Of a stretch of 64,000 bases of DNA, positions 1-8,779 are shown piece after piece. The translations under genes were made by a program, and so were the position numbers. The stretch is from Tessaracoccus antarcticus (GTDB lineage: Bacteria > Actinomycetota > Actinomycetes > Propionibacteriales > Propionibacteriaceae). How positions within the stretch are numbered: position 1 is the stretch's first letter; every line of letters begins with the position of its first letter. The notes under the pieces were generated by a model. It did no database searches and was not told the origin of the DNA. It saw only the letters and a list, made by a program, of their open reading frames with translations. The DNA lies in the NCBI RefSeq assembly GCF_003688855.1, contig NZ_REFW01000001.1:620001-684000 (forward strand), given 5' to 3'.

Positions 1-624
1 GGCCCCCTCGGCGACGCCGAGCAACTTCGCCTCCTGCCGGGTGGCGGCGACGGCTTCCAGTTGCTCGATGGTGCGGGCGGGTCGCAGGCCGTACTCCCGC
101 TCGAGGATGACGCACAGCTGCTCACCCACCACGTCGTCCGTGGCGAGGTCCGGGGCCAGGGGGACGGGCACGAAGGAGCGGTGCAGGCTGACGGGGACGC
201 CGTCGACGAGGCGTCGTCTGACGATCTCGTGCACGTCCACGCTGCGGTCCGTCCGGAGTGTGGTGCGCACCGATTCGCCGGGGATCGTGGCGCGCCGGGT
301 CACGAGTTCGGTGGTGGTGGTGAAACCCATCTGTTCCAGCTGTTCCCGGATGCCCCGGTACGCCGGAGATCGGGCGGAGATCTTCTGTTCCGTGACGAAA
401 GTGCCCTTGCCGGGGACGCGGTAGAGCAGGCCGTCGTCGACCAGGGCATTGAGAACGCCGCGCACCGTCATGCGTGAACAGCCGAAGAGGTCGTTGAGGG
501 ACACCTCGGAGGGGATCCGGTCCCCGGGCTTGAACTCACCATCAGCGATGCTGCTCCGCAACGCGTTCTCGATCTGCACGTACAGGGGAACCGAGGAGTT
601 TCTGTCGAGCGTGCTGGGCGCCAT
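1..624 (-). CDS. GntR-family (HutC-type) transcriptional regulator, 3' end outside window
   Basis: Read on the minus strand from ATG at 624 and open to base 1, giving 208 codons without a stop, so the C-terminus lies outside the window. The N-terminus has a GntR winged helix (PLYVQIENALRSSI, then PGDRIPSE and SRMTVRGVLNALVDDGLLYR), followed by a UTRA-type ligand-binding domain (about residues 90-208) containing the RRRLVDGVPVSLHRSF stretch. A GGAAAGAG ribosome-binding site lies just upstream. It is divergent from dhaL-dhaK across about 220 bp holding an inverted repeat over a -10 element, so it is the obvious candidate regulator of those genes. UTRA domains usually sense sugar phosphates or other small metabolites; the ligand here is not known. 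Confidence 0.85.
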   Translation of the reverse strand, partial: MAPSTLDRNSSVPLYVQIENALRSSIADGEFKPGDRIPSEVSLNDLFGCSRMTVRGVLNALVDDGLLYRVPGKGTFVTEQKISARSPAYRGIREQLEQMGFTTTTELVTRRATIPGESVRTTLRTDRSVDVHEIVRRRLVDGVPVSLHRSFVPVPLAPDLATDDVVGEQLCVILEREYGLRPARTIEQLEAVAATRQEAKLLGVAEGA

Positions 625-723
625 GTGGTGTCTCTTTCCATCGGGTCGTCCGACGCGGGTCCTGCTGGCGTCAGGCGTCGCGTGGGCGCATCTCGATCCA
701 CCCCAGCGCGGTAAAGTCCTGAC

Positions 724-746
724 TATACTGGGCTAGAACACCCAGT
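724..746 (+). promoter_or_regulatory. Putative dhaLK promoter -10 overlapped by an inverted-repeat operator
   Basis: TATACT at 724-729 fits a -10 hexamer. It overlaps an inverted repeat with arms ACTGGG (727-732) and CCCAGT (741-746) separated by 8 bases. The site lies between divergent gntR and dhaL, about 100 bp before dhaL. Repressor binding here would block the -10 region. No convincing -35 hexamer was seen, and assignment to the neighbouring GntR protein is inference. Confidence 0.45.
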
Positions 747-846
747 CGCCACCTTGGTTTCGACCCGACGATCAACGCCGATCCGTCACCATCGTGATCC
801 CCCTCGACGACGTGACATGCACGCACGATCAGGGGAGGGGCACGGG

Positions 847-1479
847 ATGACCACTCAGGAGGACGTCGAGTTCGTCGTCCACAGCATCGCGGACACGGCA
901 CTGGAGCAGGAAGAGTACTTCTGCCAACTGGATTCCGTGGTCGGGGACGGCGATTTCGGCTACTCACTGGCGCGCGGGTTCGAGCGGGTCCTCGAGGAAT
1001 GGGGCGACTACGACCGCACCGATCCGGGCGTCTTCCTCCAGAAGGTTGCCAAGACCATCATGTCGCGCGTCGGGGGCACCTCCGGACCCATCTGGGGGAC
1101 CGCGTTCCTGCGCGCCGGCAGCGCGTTGAAGGGCCATGGGGAGGCCAGCGCCAGCGACGTCGTGGCGGCCCTGCGCTCCTGCGTGGACGGCATCAAGGCG
1201 CGCGGGCAGGCCGAGCTGGGGGAGAAGACCCTCCTCGACGCGCTGGTCCCCGCCATCGACACCCTCGAGGCAGAGATGGCCGGCGGCGCCACCACCTCCG
1301 ACGGCCTTGCCGCCATGGCCGTGACCGCACGGCAGACCGCCGAGGCGACAGCAGGACTGCAGGCACGGCGTGGCCGCGCCAGCTACACCGGTGAACGCAG
1401 TATCGGCTCGGTGGACGCGGGTGCGATGGGCGTGGCCGTGTTCATCGAGAAACTGGCCGAGGCCTGGCCCCACCGCTGA
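847..1479 (+). CDS. dhaL: Dihydroxyacetone kinase ADP-binding subunit (DhaL-like)
   Basis: A 210-residue protein of usual DhaL length. ATG 847 is chosen because an AGGGGAGGGG ribosome site precedes it and the longer in-frame extension to 754 looks non-coding. The nucleotide/Mg-binding signature LDSVVGDGDFG gives aspartates at about 29, 34 and 36; GGTSGPIWGTAFLRAG (around 76-91) and a late SYTGERSIGSVDAGA motif also match DhaL. In the PTS-dependent enzyme DhaL holds ADP as a permanent cofactor that DhaM rephosphorylates, and passes phosphate to substrate bound on DhaK. The gene is 75 bp before dhaK in a likely operon. No dhaM is present in the window, so the phosphoryl donor (PTS or ATP) cannot be settled, and the substrate could be another ketose such as erythrulose. 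Confidence 0.88.
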   Translation: MTTQEDVEFVVHSIADTALEQEEYFCQLDSVVGDGDFGYSLARGFERVLEEWGDYDRTDPGVFLQKVAKTIMSRVGGTSGPIWGTAFLRAGSALKGHGEASASDVVAALRSCVDGIKARGQAELGEKTLLDALVPAIDTLEAEMAGGATTSDGLAAMAVTARQTAEATAGLQARRGRASYTGERSIGSVDAGAMGVAVFIEKLAEAWPHR

Positions 1480-1554
1480 CTTCACCCCGCCCGGCGCCGA
1501 CGCCGGAGCGGACCCGACCACCCACACCCACCCACCCTCGAAGGAGCGGTACCG

Positions 1555-2550
1555 ATGAAGAAGTTCCTCAACGACCCCAAGCAGTTCGTGCCCGAGATGC
1601 TCAGGGGCATCGCCCTGGCCAACCCTGACACCATCACCTACGTCCCCGAGTACAACCTCATCATGCGTTCGGACGCGCCCCGCCACGACAAGGTCAGCAT
1701 CGTCCAGGGATCCGGGTCCGGCCACGAACCCGCCCACGTCATGGTGGTGGGCCCCGGCATGCTGGACGCCGCCTGCCCCGGTGACGTCTTTGCGGCCCCG
1801 CCCAGCGACTACGTCTACGAGACCACCAAGCGGCTCGCCTCGGACAAGGGCGTGCTGTTGCTCGTCAACAACTACACGGGCGACAAGATGGCCTTCGAGA
1901 TGGCGGCCGAACTCTCCGAGGCCGATGACATCAAGGTGGCCACCCTCTTCATCAACGACGACGTGGCCGTCACGGACTCCCTGTACACCGTGGGCCGTCG
2001 AGGCGTCGCCGGTAACTTCTTCGTCATCAAGTGCTGCGGTGCGCTGGCGGAGGAGGGTGCCGAACTGGAGGACGTCGTCGCCATCGGGGAGAAGGTCAAC
2101 TCCGTGACGCGCACCATGGGCATCGCGCTGACAGCCTGCACGCCGCCTGCCAAGGGGTCGCCCCTGTTCGACCTGGGCGACGACGAGATGGAGGTGGGTG
2201 TCGGCATCCACGGCGAACCCGGAAGGCGACGCGCGAAGCTGACGTCGGCCGACGAGATCGTGGACGAACTCCTGCACGCCGTTGTCTCCGACCTCCCGTT
2301 CGAGAAGGGGGACCGTGTGGCGCTCATGATCAACGGGCTCGGCGGCACACCCATCAGCGAGCTCTACCTGCTCTACGGCATCGCCGCGCAGAAGCTCGCC
2401 GACCAGGGCATCACCATCGCGCGCAGCTACGTGGGCAACTACTGCACGTCGCTGGAGATGGCGGGCGCCTCCCTGACGCTGGTCCGGCTCGACGACGAGA
2501 TCGAGCGCCTTCTGGAGGCGCCGGCCTCCACGGTCGTGCGCATCTTCTGA
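1555..2550 (+). CDS. dhaK: Dihydroxyacetone kinase substrate-binding subunit (DhaK-like)
   Basis: A 331-residue protein matching DhaK along its length. Landmarks are GSGSGHEPAH (His at about 57), NNYTGDKM (Asp at about 110) and VGVGIHGEPG, whose His at about 219 corresponds to the residue that forms the covalent hemiaminal with dihydroxyacetone in the E. coli enzyme. It probably forms a complex with the DhaL encoded just upstream and phosphorylates triose or a related short ketose in the cytosol. A ribosome site (AAGGAGCGG) precedes ATG 1555. A perfect hairpin follows the stop codon, closing the dhaL-dhaK unit. The gene order L-K, the missing DhaM and the adjacent GntR regulator suggest a dedicated sugar-catabolic operon. 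Confidence 0.9.
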   Translation: MKKFLNDPKQFVPEMLRGIALANPDTITYVPEYNLIMRSDAPRHDKVSIVQGSGSGHEPAHVMVVGPGMLDAACPGDVFAAPPSDYVYETTKRLASDKGVLLLVNNYTGDKMAFEMAAELSEADDIKVATLFINDDVAVTDSLYTVGRRGVAGNFFVIKCCGALAEEGAELEDVVAIGEKVNSVTRTMGIALTACTPPAKGSPLFDLGDDEMEVGVGIHGEPGRRRAKLTSADEIVDELLHAVVSDLPFEKGDRVALMINGLGGTPISELYLLYGIAAQKLADQGITIARSYVGNYCTSLEMAGASLTLVRLDDEIERLLEAPASTVVRIF

Positions 2551-2558
2551 CATCACCG

Positions 2559-2604
2559 GCGGAAAGTCCGGCTGGCTGGATCACCGGCCAGCCGGACTTT
2601 CCGC
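2559..2604 (+). terminator. Strong hairpin terminator after dhaK
   Basis: A perfect 18-bp stem (2559-2576 paired with 2587-2604) with a 10-base loop starts 8 bases after the dhaK stop codon. There is no U-tract, as is common for actinobacterial terminators. Confidence 0.8.
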
Positions 2605-2673
2605 GTCACGGGCGACGGGCTCACGGCGTCCCTCCCCGGGAGTGAGGACCGCGGGGACCCCATGTGTCAGGTG

Positions 2674-2694
2674 GGGCTGGACGTGGACCAGCCC
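2674..2694 (-). terminator. Possible hairpin downstream of the multicopper oxidase gene
   Basis: GGGCTGG (2674-2680) pairs with CCAGCCC (2688-2694) around a 7-base loop, about 50 bp beyond the minus-strand stop at 2745. It is a short stem, so support is modest. Nothing else was seen in 2605-2744. Confidence 0.35.
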
Positions 2695-2744
2695 AGCGAC
2701 CCTCGGGGGTGTGGCGCTGGGCTGGTGTCAGGGTGATGCTGGCG

Positions 2745-4450
2745 TCAGGCGGAAGCCACCATCACGGGTGTGGACCAACTGGAGGTACCCAGGGCATTCG
2801 TGGAGCTGACACGCACCCACCACGTGGTTCTGGAGATCCGCCCGGTGGTGAAGGAGGTGGCGTTGGCGGCTGCTGTGCCCGAGCCGGAGACCCTGGTGAA
2901 GGCCTGCGTGGAGCTCCACTGGATGGTGTAGCCCGTCTCGTTCGCCACGTCGCCCCAAGCGATCGTCATGCGTTCGCTGTTGCCCGAGCGAACCGCAGTT
3001 CCCCGGATTGCGGCCGGTGTCACCGGAAGCCGGACCGCGACGGCGACGGTGTTGCCGGGGGCGGACGTGCCCGCGGCGTTCACCGCCGTGACGCGGTAGG
3101 CGTAGGTGTTGCCGGTGATGGCCGTGGTGTCCGTCCAGGTGACGGTGCCGGTGTTGCCGTTGGCACCGGGTGTGCCGATCGTCGTGAAGGCCGCACCGTT
3201 GGCGGAGCGTTGCACGACGAATCCGGATTCGTTGATGGCGTTGTCCCGCCAGCTCAGTCTGACCCTGGGGCCTGACTGCAGGGTTGCGGTCAGGGTCGTC
3301 GGGGCTGCCGGCGGATTCCCCACCAGCACCGGGGTCGACCAACCGGAAACGCCGATGACGTTGGATGCGCGCACGCGGAACCACCAGAGCGAGCCAGAGG
3401 AAATGGTCGGAGTGGTGAATGTCGTGGCGTTGGCACCCGTCGTGCCCGAGCCCGAGACCCTGGTGAAGGCCTGAGTGGTGCTCCACTGGATCGTGTAGCC
3501 AGTCTCGTTCGCGACATCACCCCAGACGAGGGTGACGCGTTGGGTGTTGTTCCCTCGTGGTGTCGCCGTTGCGGTGACACCCGTTGGGGTGCCGGGCAGC
3601 AGGACCGCGACGGTGACGGTGTTGGATGGGGCGGATGTGCCCGATGCGTTCACCGCCGAGACCCGATAGGCGTAGGTGTTGCCGGCCAGGGCGGTCGTGT
3701 CGGTCCAGGTGACGGTGCCCGTGTTCCGGTTGGCACCGGGTGCCGCCACGGTTGTGAAGGTGGCACCACCGTTGGCCGAGCGTTGCACGATGAAGCCGGT
3801 TTCGTTGGTGGCGTTGTCCCGCCAGGTCAGTCTGACCCTGGGACCGGACTGCAGGGTTGCGGTCAGGTTTGTCGGGGCAGCGGCCGGATCAGCCGCCATC
3901 ACGGGGGTGGACCAGGCGGATACGCCGACGACATTGCTGCCGCGGACGCGGATCCACCAGGTCGAGTTGGACGAGACAGCGGGAGTCGTGAAGGTCGTGG
4001 CATCAGCCTGTGCCGTACCCGTCCCGGCCACCGAGGTGAAGGCCTGGGTGGTGCTCCACTGGATTGTGTAGCCCGTCTCGTTCAGCACGTCGGTCCACTT
4101 GGCGGTGATCAGTGCGGTGTTGCCCTGCCGCGCTGCGATGGCCGTGACGCCCGTGGGGGTGCCGGGCAGCAGGACCCCGATGGTGACGGTGTTGGACGGG
4201 GCGGATGTGCCCGCCGCGTTCACCGCCGAGACCCTGTAGGAGTAGGTGCTGCCGATGACGGGGGTGGTGTCGGTGTAGGTGCCGGTGTTCGCTGCGGCGC
4301 CGGTGGTGGCGATCGTCGTGAAGGTGGCACCTGCATCGGCGGAGCGTTCCACCATGAAGCCGGACTCGTTGTTGGCGTTGTCCTGCCATGTCAGGACGAC
4401 CCCGGGACCTGCCTGCAGGCTCGCAGCCAGGTTGGTGGGTGCGACAGGTG
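2745..4450. repeat. Tandem ~570-bp DNA repeats encoding paired Fn3 domains
   Basis: Near-identical segments recur about every 570 bases, for example tcgttcgccacgtcgcccca at about 2939 with relatives near 3508 and 4079. Each unit encodes one pair of Fn3 domains. The nucleotide similarity implies recent duplication or gene conversion and makes the copy number prone to change and to misassembly. Confidence 0.75.
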
Positions 4451-7400
4451 CGGTGAGGGAGTTCGCCTCGTCGGAGACCGAGGAGACGGTGAGGCTCGGG
4501 TAGGCACCGCCGTAGCCGACGGTGTTGAGTGCGACGACGCGGTAGCGATAGAGGATGCTGCCGTCCGCCGTCGTGTCCGTGAAGGATCTGACGCCATGGA
4601 GGTTGGGTTGGTCGAGCGGGGACGGGATCGTCTGCACGTCCGTCCACGTCGTGGCGCCCACCGTTGTCCGTTGCACCACGAACGCGGTTTCACTGATCGA
4701 GTTGTCGTTCCATGTGAGCACCACCCTCGCGCTGTTTCCGGTGCCGTTCATCGTCGTGGCCAACCCGTCGGGACGTCGTGGCGGCATCGCCAGGCTGACG
4801 GGGCGCATCATGTCCATCTCCTCGTGGCTGAGGATGTGGCAGTGGAGGATGTAGTCCCACCCGAAGTTGACGAGTGCGTTGGCGATCGGCGACGTCGGAT
4901 TGCCCTGCGGGTCCGTGTTGTTGAAGCCGGCCGTGGATCCGAGCGGCATCATCGGGTTCAGGGGCCGAATGGCATTCGGGACCTCGAACGGGACCTTCGG
5001 GATGATGGGTCGCAGCGCCACGATGGTGTCCTCGAGAGGACTCATCCGGACGGTGTCCTTCCACCCGAGTTCTGCCGGTTCCGGGGGGATGATGATGTTG
5101 TCCCAGGTGACGCGGTTGACGAGTTGGACGTCATAGAGGTGGAAGTGGATGGGGTGGGTGTCGACGCCGTTGTGCGTGAACCTCCAGATCTGCGTCCCGT
5201 CCGTGGCGCTGCTGATGGCGCTCACCTTGACGTCCTTCGCGGGCAACCCGTTGGCGTCCAGTGCGAAGTCGACCTTGGGCAGGTTGGTGCCGTCGATGAG
5301 CTCGGTGGCGGGGTTGGTGAACGGGTACAGCGTGACGTTCTGCGCACCGGGGGTCGGGGGTTGCGCCTCGATTCCGATGGTGGCTGACATCCGGCCGTAT
5401 TCGTCGAAGGTCGTCGAGTTCATCTCGTCGTGCAGGGCCTTCGGTCCGAGCGGCAACGTCATCTTGGCGTTCTGGGCCTTCAGGGTGTTGAAGCCGAAGT
5501 TCATGGTGTCACTCACCCTCACGAGTCCGTCGCAGCGGGTGGCCGTGCTGTTGGGTGCGTTGCAGTTGCTCGAGGCGGCGAAGGACGTCCCGTAGGCGCT
5601 GTTGTAGGCAGCCTGGCCAACGATGACGGGGTGCTGGCTCGACTCGAAGACTCCCGTACCGGTAGCACTGTGCCGGAAAGCGGTCTGGAGTTTGGTCAGG
5701 TTGAAGGCTGGTGCGGGGGCGGTGGGGGCGATGGTCACCTGCATGATGGTGCGGGTGTTGGGCCCGTACCCCGGCAGGGGGGTGGGTGCGCCCACCGGAC
5801 TCATGTCAGGCGCGCCTGTGTAGTAGTCGTACGACGGGACCCGGGCCGGGAAGGCGGCGGGAGCATCGTTGTACAGGATGAGCGTTTTGCCGGCGAACTT
5901 GGAGAAGTCGACGATGGCATCAGCCCGCTCGGCCGGTGCAATGAGCATCGAGTGTTTGTCGACGTTACCGACGTCGAACCTGGTCGGATCCGTGATGAAT
6001 GTTGCCGGCTGTTGGCCGTCGAGGACCGCAGGGGCAGGAAGGAAGCCGCCTTCGCTGGCAATCTGGATCCAGTCCGGTCCCGCAGCGTTGTTGCGTGCGT
6101 CCGCCGGGGTGGGGGAGACGTTGGTGTCAGTCTGGGCGGCAGCCAGTTCCGCCTCGTTGAGCTTGACCTCCGTCTTCCCGTTGCCGTTGGCCGGATCGGG
6201 GTCGGCCACGTACCACTGGAAGTTGAAGAAGCGGTCGTTGGCCGCGTTCAGCATGCGCATGCGGTACGACTTCGGCTCGAGGGTGACCTTGGGGTAGGCC
6301 ACCCCGTTGACCACGGGGGTGTCATTGAACTGTTCCATGCCGGCCGAGACGTTCGGCGTTCCCGGGATTTCGTCCGGCTCGCAGAACGGATCGCTCTGGT
6401 ACGTCCAGGTCGAGGGGACGTCAAGCTTGCAGGCAGGGTCGTGGTAGGGGTTGGGGATGGTTCCGTACTTGGTGTCGGATGCCGGCGGCCAGAACCAGGG
6501 GCCGTACATCCAGCGGCCGTAGGCGCTCATGCCGGAGGGGTCCCCGGGGTTCTGCGCCGGCATGTAGACGTGGTGGTACCAGAGGCTGCCGGCGCCACCC
6601 CATCGGGCCTTGTTCCACGTGGGGTCCTGACCGTAGGTGGCCGTGGTGCCGTCGGCGTTCTGGGTGTCGTACAACTGCCCGTCGGAGGGCACGAAGGTCT
6701 TGTCCTGGAAAACGAGTGGCAGCGTGTCGGCGGGTCCGGGAATGACCCCGTCGGCGACCAGCTTCTTTTCCGCATCATCGGTGATGGTGTAGCCCGCGGC
6801 TTCCCCCGCATAGACGTTGAGCCGGGTGATGCCCCACGAGTGGTCGTGGTAGAACATCATCCGCGCACTCTGCTGGTTGGTGTAGAAGAAGGTCGAGCAG
6901 CCGTCGTCTGCTGCGGCGCAGGTGACGGAGCCGTCGGCTTCGGTCATGTCCGGAACATTTTCGACGCTGACGCCCTGCGGCCATCCCGTGGTCTGGTTGG
7001 CGGGGGTGATCCACTGGTGGGGCGTACCGTCGCTGATCCACGGCGTGATGCCGCCGTGCAGGTGCAGCGTCGCCCGGTTGTCGGCGAAGCAGCCCTGGGG
7101 CTTGGGGAATTCACTGCACGCCGGGTTGCGGATCTCGTCAGTGACCGTCTTGTCATCGGTCGGATCCATCATCGCCATCGGGCCCATACCCGAGCCCATC
7201 ATGCTGCTGTCCGTGGGCAGGAAGAGATCGCCGGCGGTGCCGGTGGGCAGCAGATTGCGGAAGACCACGCGGACCGGCTTGTTCTTGCTGGCGCCGATGA
7301 ACGGGCCGAGGTACTGCGGTGAGGTGACCCCGAAGTAGCCGCCCGCCACGGGTACTTTCGTGCCGTTCTGGAGTTCGTTGGTGAGTGCGACGTGCTGGCT

Positions 7401-8606
7401 GATGGAGGCGTTGTCGGCGGTCTCGAGCTGGACATAGCCCCGCACCAGGGTGCCCTGGGGGATCTCCGAGGAGAACGAAGTGCGGTACTGCACGAGTCCT
7501 ATGACGTACTCGTCAGCCTTGACGCCGTTGTACGTCTTCTCCTGTGGCACGGCGTTGGGGATGAACTTGGCCCCTGGGGCAGTGGGGCAGTTGTTGGCCG
7601 CGTCCCCGGGCGTGCAGGTGACCGGGAGGTCATCCACGAACTTCTTCATGCCCTTGGTGAGGTAGCCGTCCCCTGGGCTGTCGACGGAGATCGCTGTGAC
7701 CGCCCCGATGTCGCTGAGCGCGGCGGCGGCGGCACCGGAGCCGGAGCCCAACGGGTCGCTGATGGCCACGCTGGGTGCGCTCGTGTAGCCGGAGCCGAAG
7801 TCGAGGACGTTGACGGCCGAGAGTGCGATTGTCGTGGTGATGTCTGCGGGGCTACCGCCGTCGGCGAGTGGTACCGGGTCGAACTGGGTGCCGTTGAGGA
7901 TCGCGGCGGCAGGGGCGGTGGTGTAGCCGGAGCCGGGATCATCGATGACCACGGCGATGACGGTGCCGTTGCTGTCCAGGCCATCCTCAGCGTCGCCGTT
8001 GGCGAGTCTGGGGACGTGTGCCTTGGCGATGGTGCCGTTGGGATCATCCGGCAGGTCGAAGTCAATGGTGGGCATGACGTAGCCGGCGCCACCGCTACCG
8101 ATGGCGATGACATCGACCCCTCCCGATGCGATCGCTGTGGCTCCCGATCCGCCGCCGCCGCTGAGGACGGTGTCGAACGATGTGTAGCCGGCACCGGGCA
8201 CGATCCCGGTGAAGCCGATGACCACCCCGGATGTGCTGATGGTGGCGCTTGCCGTCGCCGGTGTGCCGGAACTGCCGCCGATGGCCACTGTGGTGGCCGC
8301 GCCGTAGTCGTGGCCCGGTGACGTGACGGCGATGCTCTTGATGCCTCCCGTGACCGGGTCGACCTCGGCAACTCCTGTCGCGCCACTGCCGGGGCCACCG
8401 ATGGTGACGGCGGCCGTGGAAAGGGTGAGGGGACTGTTGGCCCAGTTCGGCCATGGGCCGAAGTAGTGGGGAACCACGGTGGCGTCGGTGGGTGTTGCTG
8501 GTGCTGCAGTGGCAGAGACAACACCCCCTGGCACGCTGAGTGCCGCGATCATGGCGGCGGCTGCGGCGACTTTTAGGGCGCGGCTGACCATCAATTTGTG
8601 CAGCAT
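2745..8606 (-). CDS. Giant secreted multicopper oxidase with N-terminal Gly-rich repeats and seven C-terminal Fn3 domains
   Basis: 1953 residues. A signal peptide occupies about residues 1-35. About residues 50-330 hold degenerate repeats around GSGYTSAP/PGAGYTS-type motifs. The oxidase core (about 360-1270) carries the copper ligands: HLHGG near 515, FYHDHSWG near 587, HPIHFHLYD near 1152 and LHCHILSHEEMDMM near 1259, so types 1, 2 and 3 copper sites look intact. Seven fibronectin type III domains (about 1272-1953) follow; after the first two they alternate between a DNAxNE(S/T)GF and a DVxNETGYTIQWS form. There is no LPXTG anchor. GGGGGAG precedes ATG 8606. Large modular oxidases of this sort include Mn(II) oxidases, but substrate cannot be read from sequence; Mn(II), Cu(I) or phenolics are possible. 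Confidence 0.85.
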   Translation of the reverse strand: MLHKLMVSRALKVAAAAAMIAALSVPGGVVSATAAPATPTDATVVPHYFGPWPNWANSPLTLSTAAVTIGGPGSGATGVAEVDPVTGGIKSIAVTSPGHDYGAATTVAIGGSSGTPATASATISTSGVVIGFTGIVPGAGYTSFDTVLSGGGGSGATAIASGGVDVIAIGSGGAGYVMPTIDFDLPDDPNGTIAKAHVPRLANGDAEDGLDSNGTVIAVVIDDPGSGYTTAPAAAILNGTQFDPVPLADGGSPADITTTIALSAVNVLDFGSGYTSAPSVAISDPLGSGSGAAAAALSDIGAVTAISVDSPGDGYLTKGMKKFVDDLPVTCTPGDAANNCPTAPGAKFIPNAVPQEKTYNGVKADEYVIGLVQYRTSFSSEIPQGTLVRGYVQLETADNASISQHVALTNELQNGTKVPVAGGYFGVTSPQYLGPFIGASKNKPVRVVFRNLLPTGTAGDLFLPTDSSMMGSGMGPMAMMDPTDDKTVTDEIRNPACSEFPKPQGCFADNRATLHLHGGITPWISDGTPHQWITPANQTTGWPQGVSVENVPDMTEADGSVTCAAADDGCSTFFYTNQQSARMMFYHDHSWGITRLNVYAGEAAGYTITDDAEKKLVADGVIPGPADTLPLVFQDKTFVPSDGQLYDTQNADGTTATYGQDPTWNKARWGGAGSLWYHHVYMPAQNPGDPSGMSAYGRWMYGPWFWPPASDTKYGTIPNPYHDPACKLDVPSTWTYQSDPFCEPDEIPGTPNVSAGMEQFNDTPVVNGVAYPKVTLEPKSYRMRMLNAANDRFFNFQWYVADPDPANGNGKTEVKLNEAELAAAQTDTNVSPTPADARNNAAGPDWIQIASEGGFLPAPAVLDGQQPATFITDPTRFDVGNVDKHSMLIAPAERADAIVDFSKFAGKTLILYNDAPAAFPARVPSYDYYTGAPDMSPVGAPTPLPGYGPNTRTIMQVTIAPTAPAPAFNLTKLQTAFRHSATGTGVFESSQHPVIVGQAAYNSAYGTSFAASSNCNAPNSTATRCDGLVRVSDTMNFGFNTLKAQNAKMTLPLGPKALHDEMNSTTFDEYGRMSATIGIEAQPPTPGAQNVTLYPFTNPATELIDGTNLPKVDFALDANGLPAKDVKVSAISSATDGTQIWRFTHNGVDTHPIHFHLYDVQLVNRVTWDNIIIPPEPAELGWKDTVRMSPLEDTIVALRPIIPKVPFEVPNAIRPLNPMMPLGSTAGFNNTDPQGNPTSPIANALVNFGWDYILHCHILSHEEMDMMRPVSLAMPPRRPDGLATTMNGTGNSARVVLTWNDNSISETAFVVQRTTVGATTWTDVQTIPSPLDQPNLHGVRSFTDTTADGSILYRYRVVALNTVGYGGAYPSLTVSSVSDEANSLTAPVAPTNLAASLQAGPGVVLTWQDNANNESGFMVERSADAGATFTTIATTGAAANTGTYTDTTPVIGSTYSYRVSAVNAAGTSAPSNTVTIGVLLPGTPTGVTAIAARQGNTALITAKWTDVLNETGYTIQWSTTQAFTSVAGTGTAQADATTFTTPAVSSNSTWWIRVRGSNVVGVSAWSTPVMAADPAAAPTNLTATLQSGPRVRLTWRDNATNETGFIVQRSANGGATFTTVAAPGANRNTGTVTWTDTTALAGNTYAYRVSAVNASGTSAPSNTVTVAVLLPGTPTGVTATATPRGNNTQRVTLVWGDVANETGYTIQWSTTQAFTRVSGSGTTGANATTFTTPTISSGSLWWFRVRASNVIGVSGWSTPVLVGNPPAAPTTLTATLQSGPRVRLSWRDNAINESGFVVQRSANGAAFTTIGTPGANGNTGTVTWTDTTAITGNTYAYRVTAVNAAGTSAPGNTVAVAVRLPVTPAAIRGTAVRSGNSERMTIAWGDVANETGYTIQWSSTQAFTRVSGSGTAAANATSFTTGRISRTTWWVRVSSTNALGTSSWSTPVMVASA

Positions 8607-8656
8607 GAGAACTCCCCCGAGTATGTGAAAACGGTCAACAATGACCGCATTTCGGA

Positions 8657-8718
8657 TGCTACTACCCGAAGTAGCAGATCAGGCCACTATTTGAGAAAAA
8701 TAATAATAAAGTTTCTCA
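8657..8718. promoter_or_regulatory. Two inverted repeats in the multicopper oxidase upstream region
   Basis: TGCTACT (8657-8663) and AGTAGCA (8670-8676) form one 7-bp inverted repeat. TGAGAAA (8692-8698) and TTTCTCA (8712-8718) form a second one around an A/T-only core (aataataataaag). The second is strikingly AT-rich for this genome and fits a promoter or operator for the minus-strand oxidase gene 50-110 bp away. No regulator is assigned. Confidence 0.4.
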
Positions 8719-8779
8719 GGGCTCATTCGCGAGGGGACCTGTGGCCATTCCCACGGTGGCCCATCGTGAATCCTGTGCG

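Noticed and set aside
5430..7322. Long plus-strand open frame (630 codons) across the multicopper oxidase gene
   Set aside because: It is antisense to a protein with clear copper motifs and Fn3 domains; its translation is Gly/Arg/Val-rich without recognisable domains and reflects high GC content.
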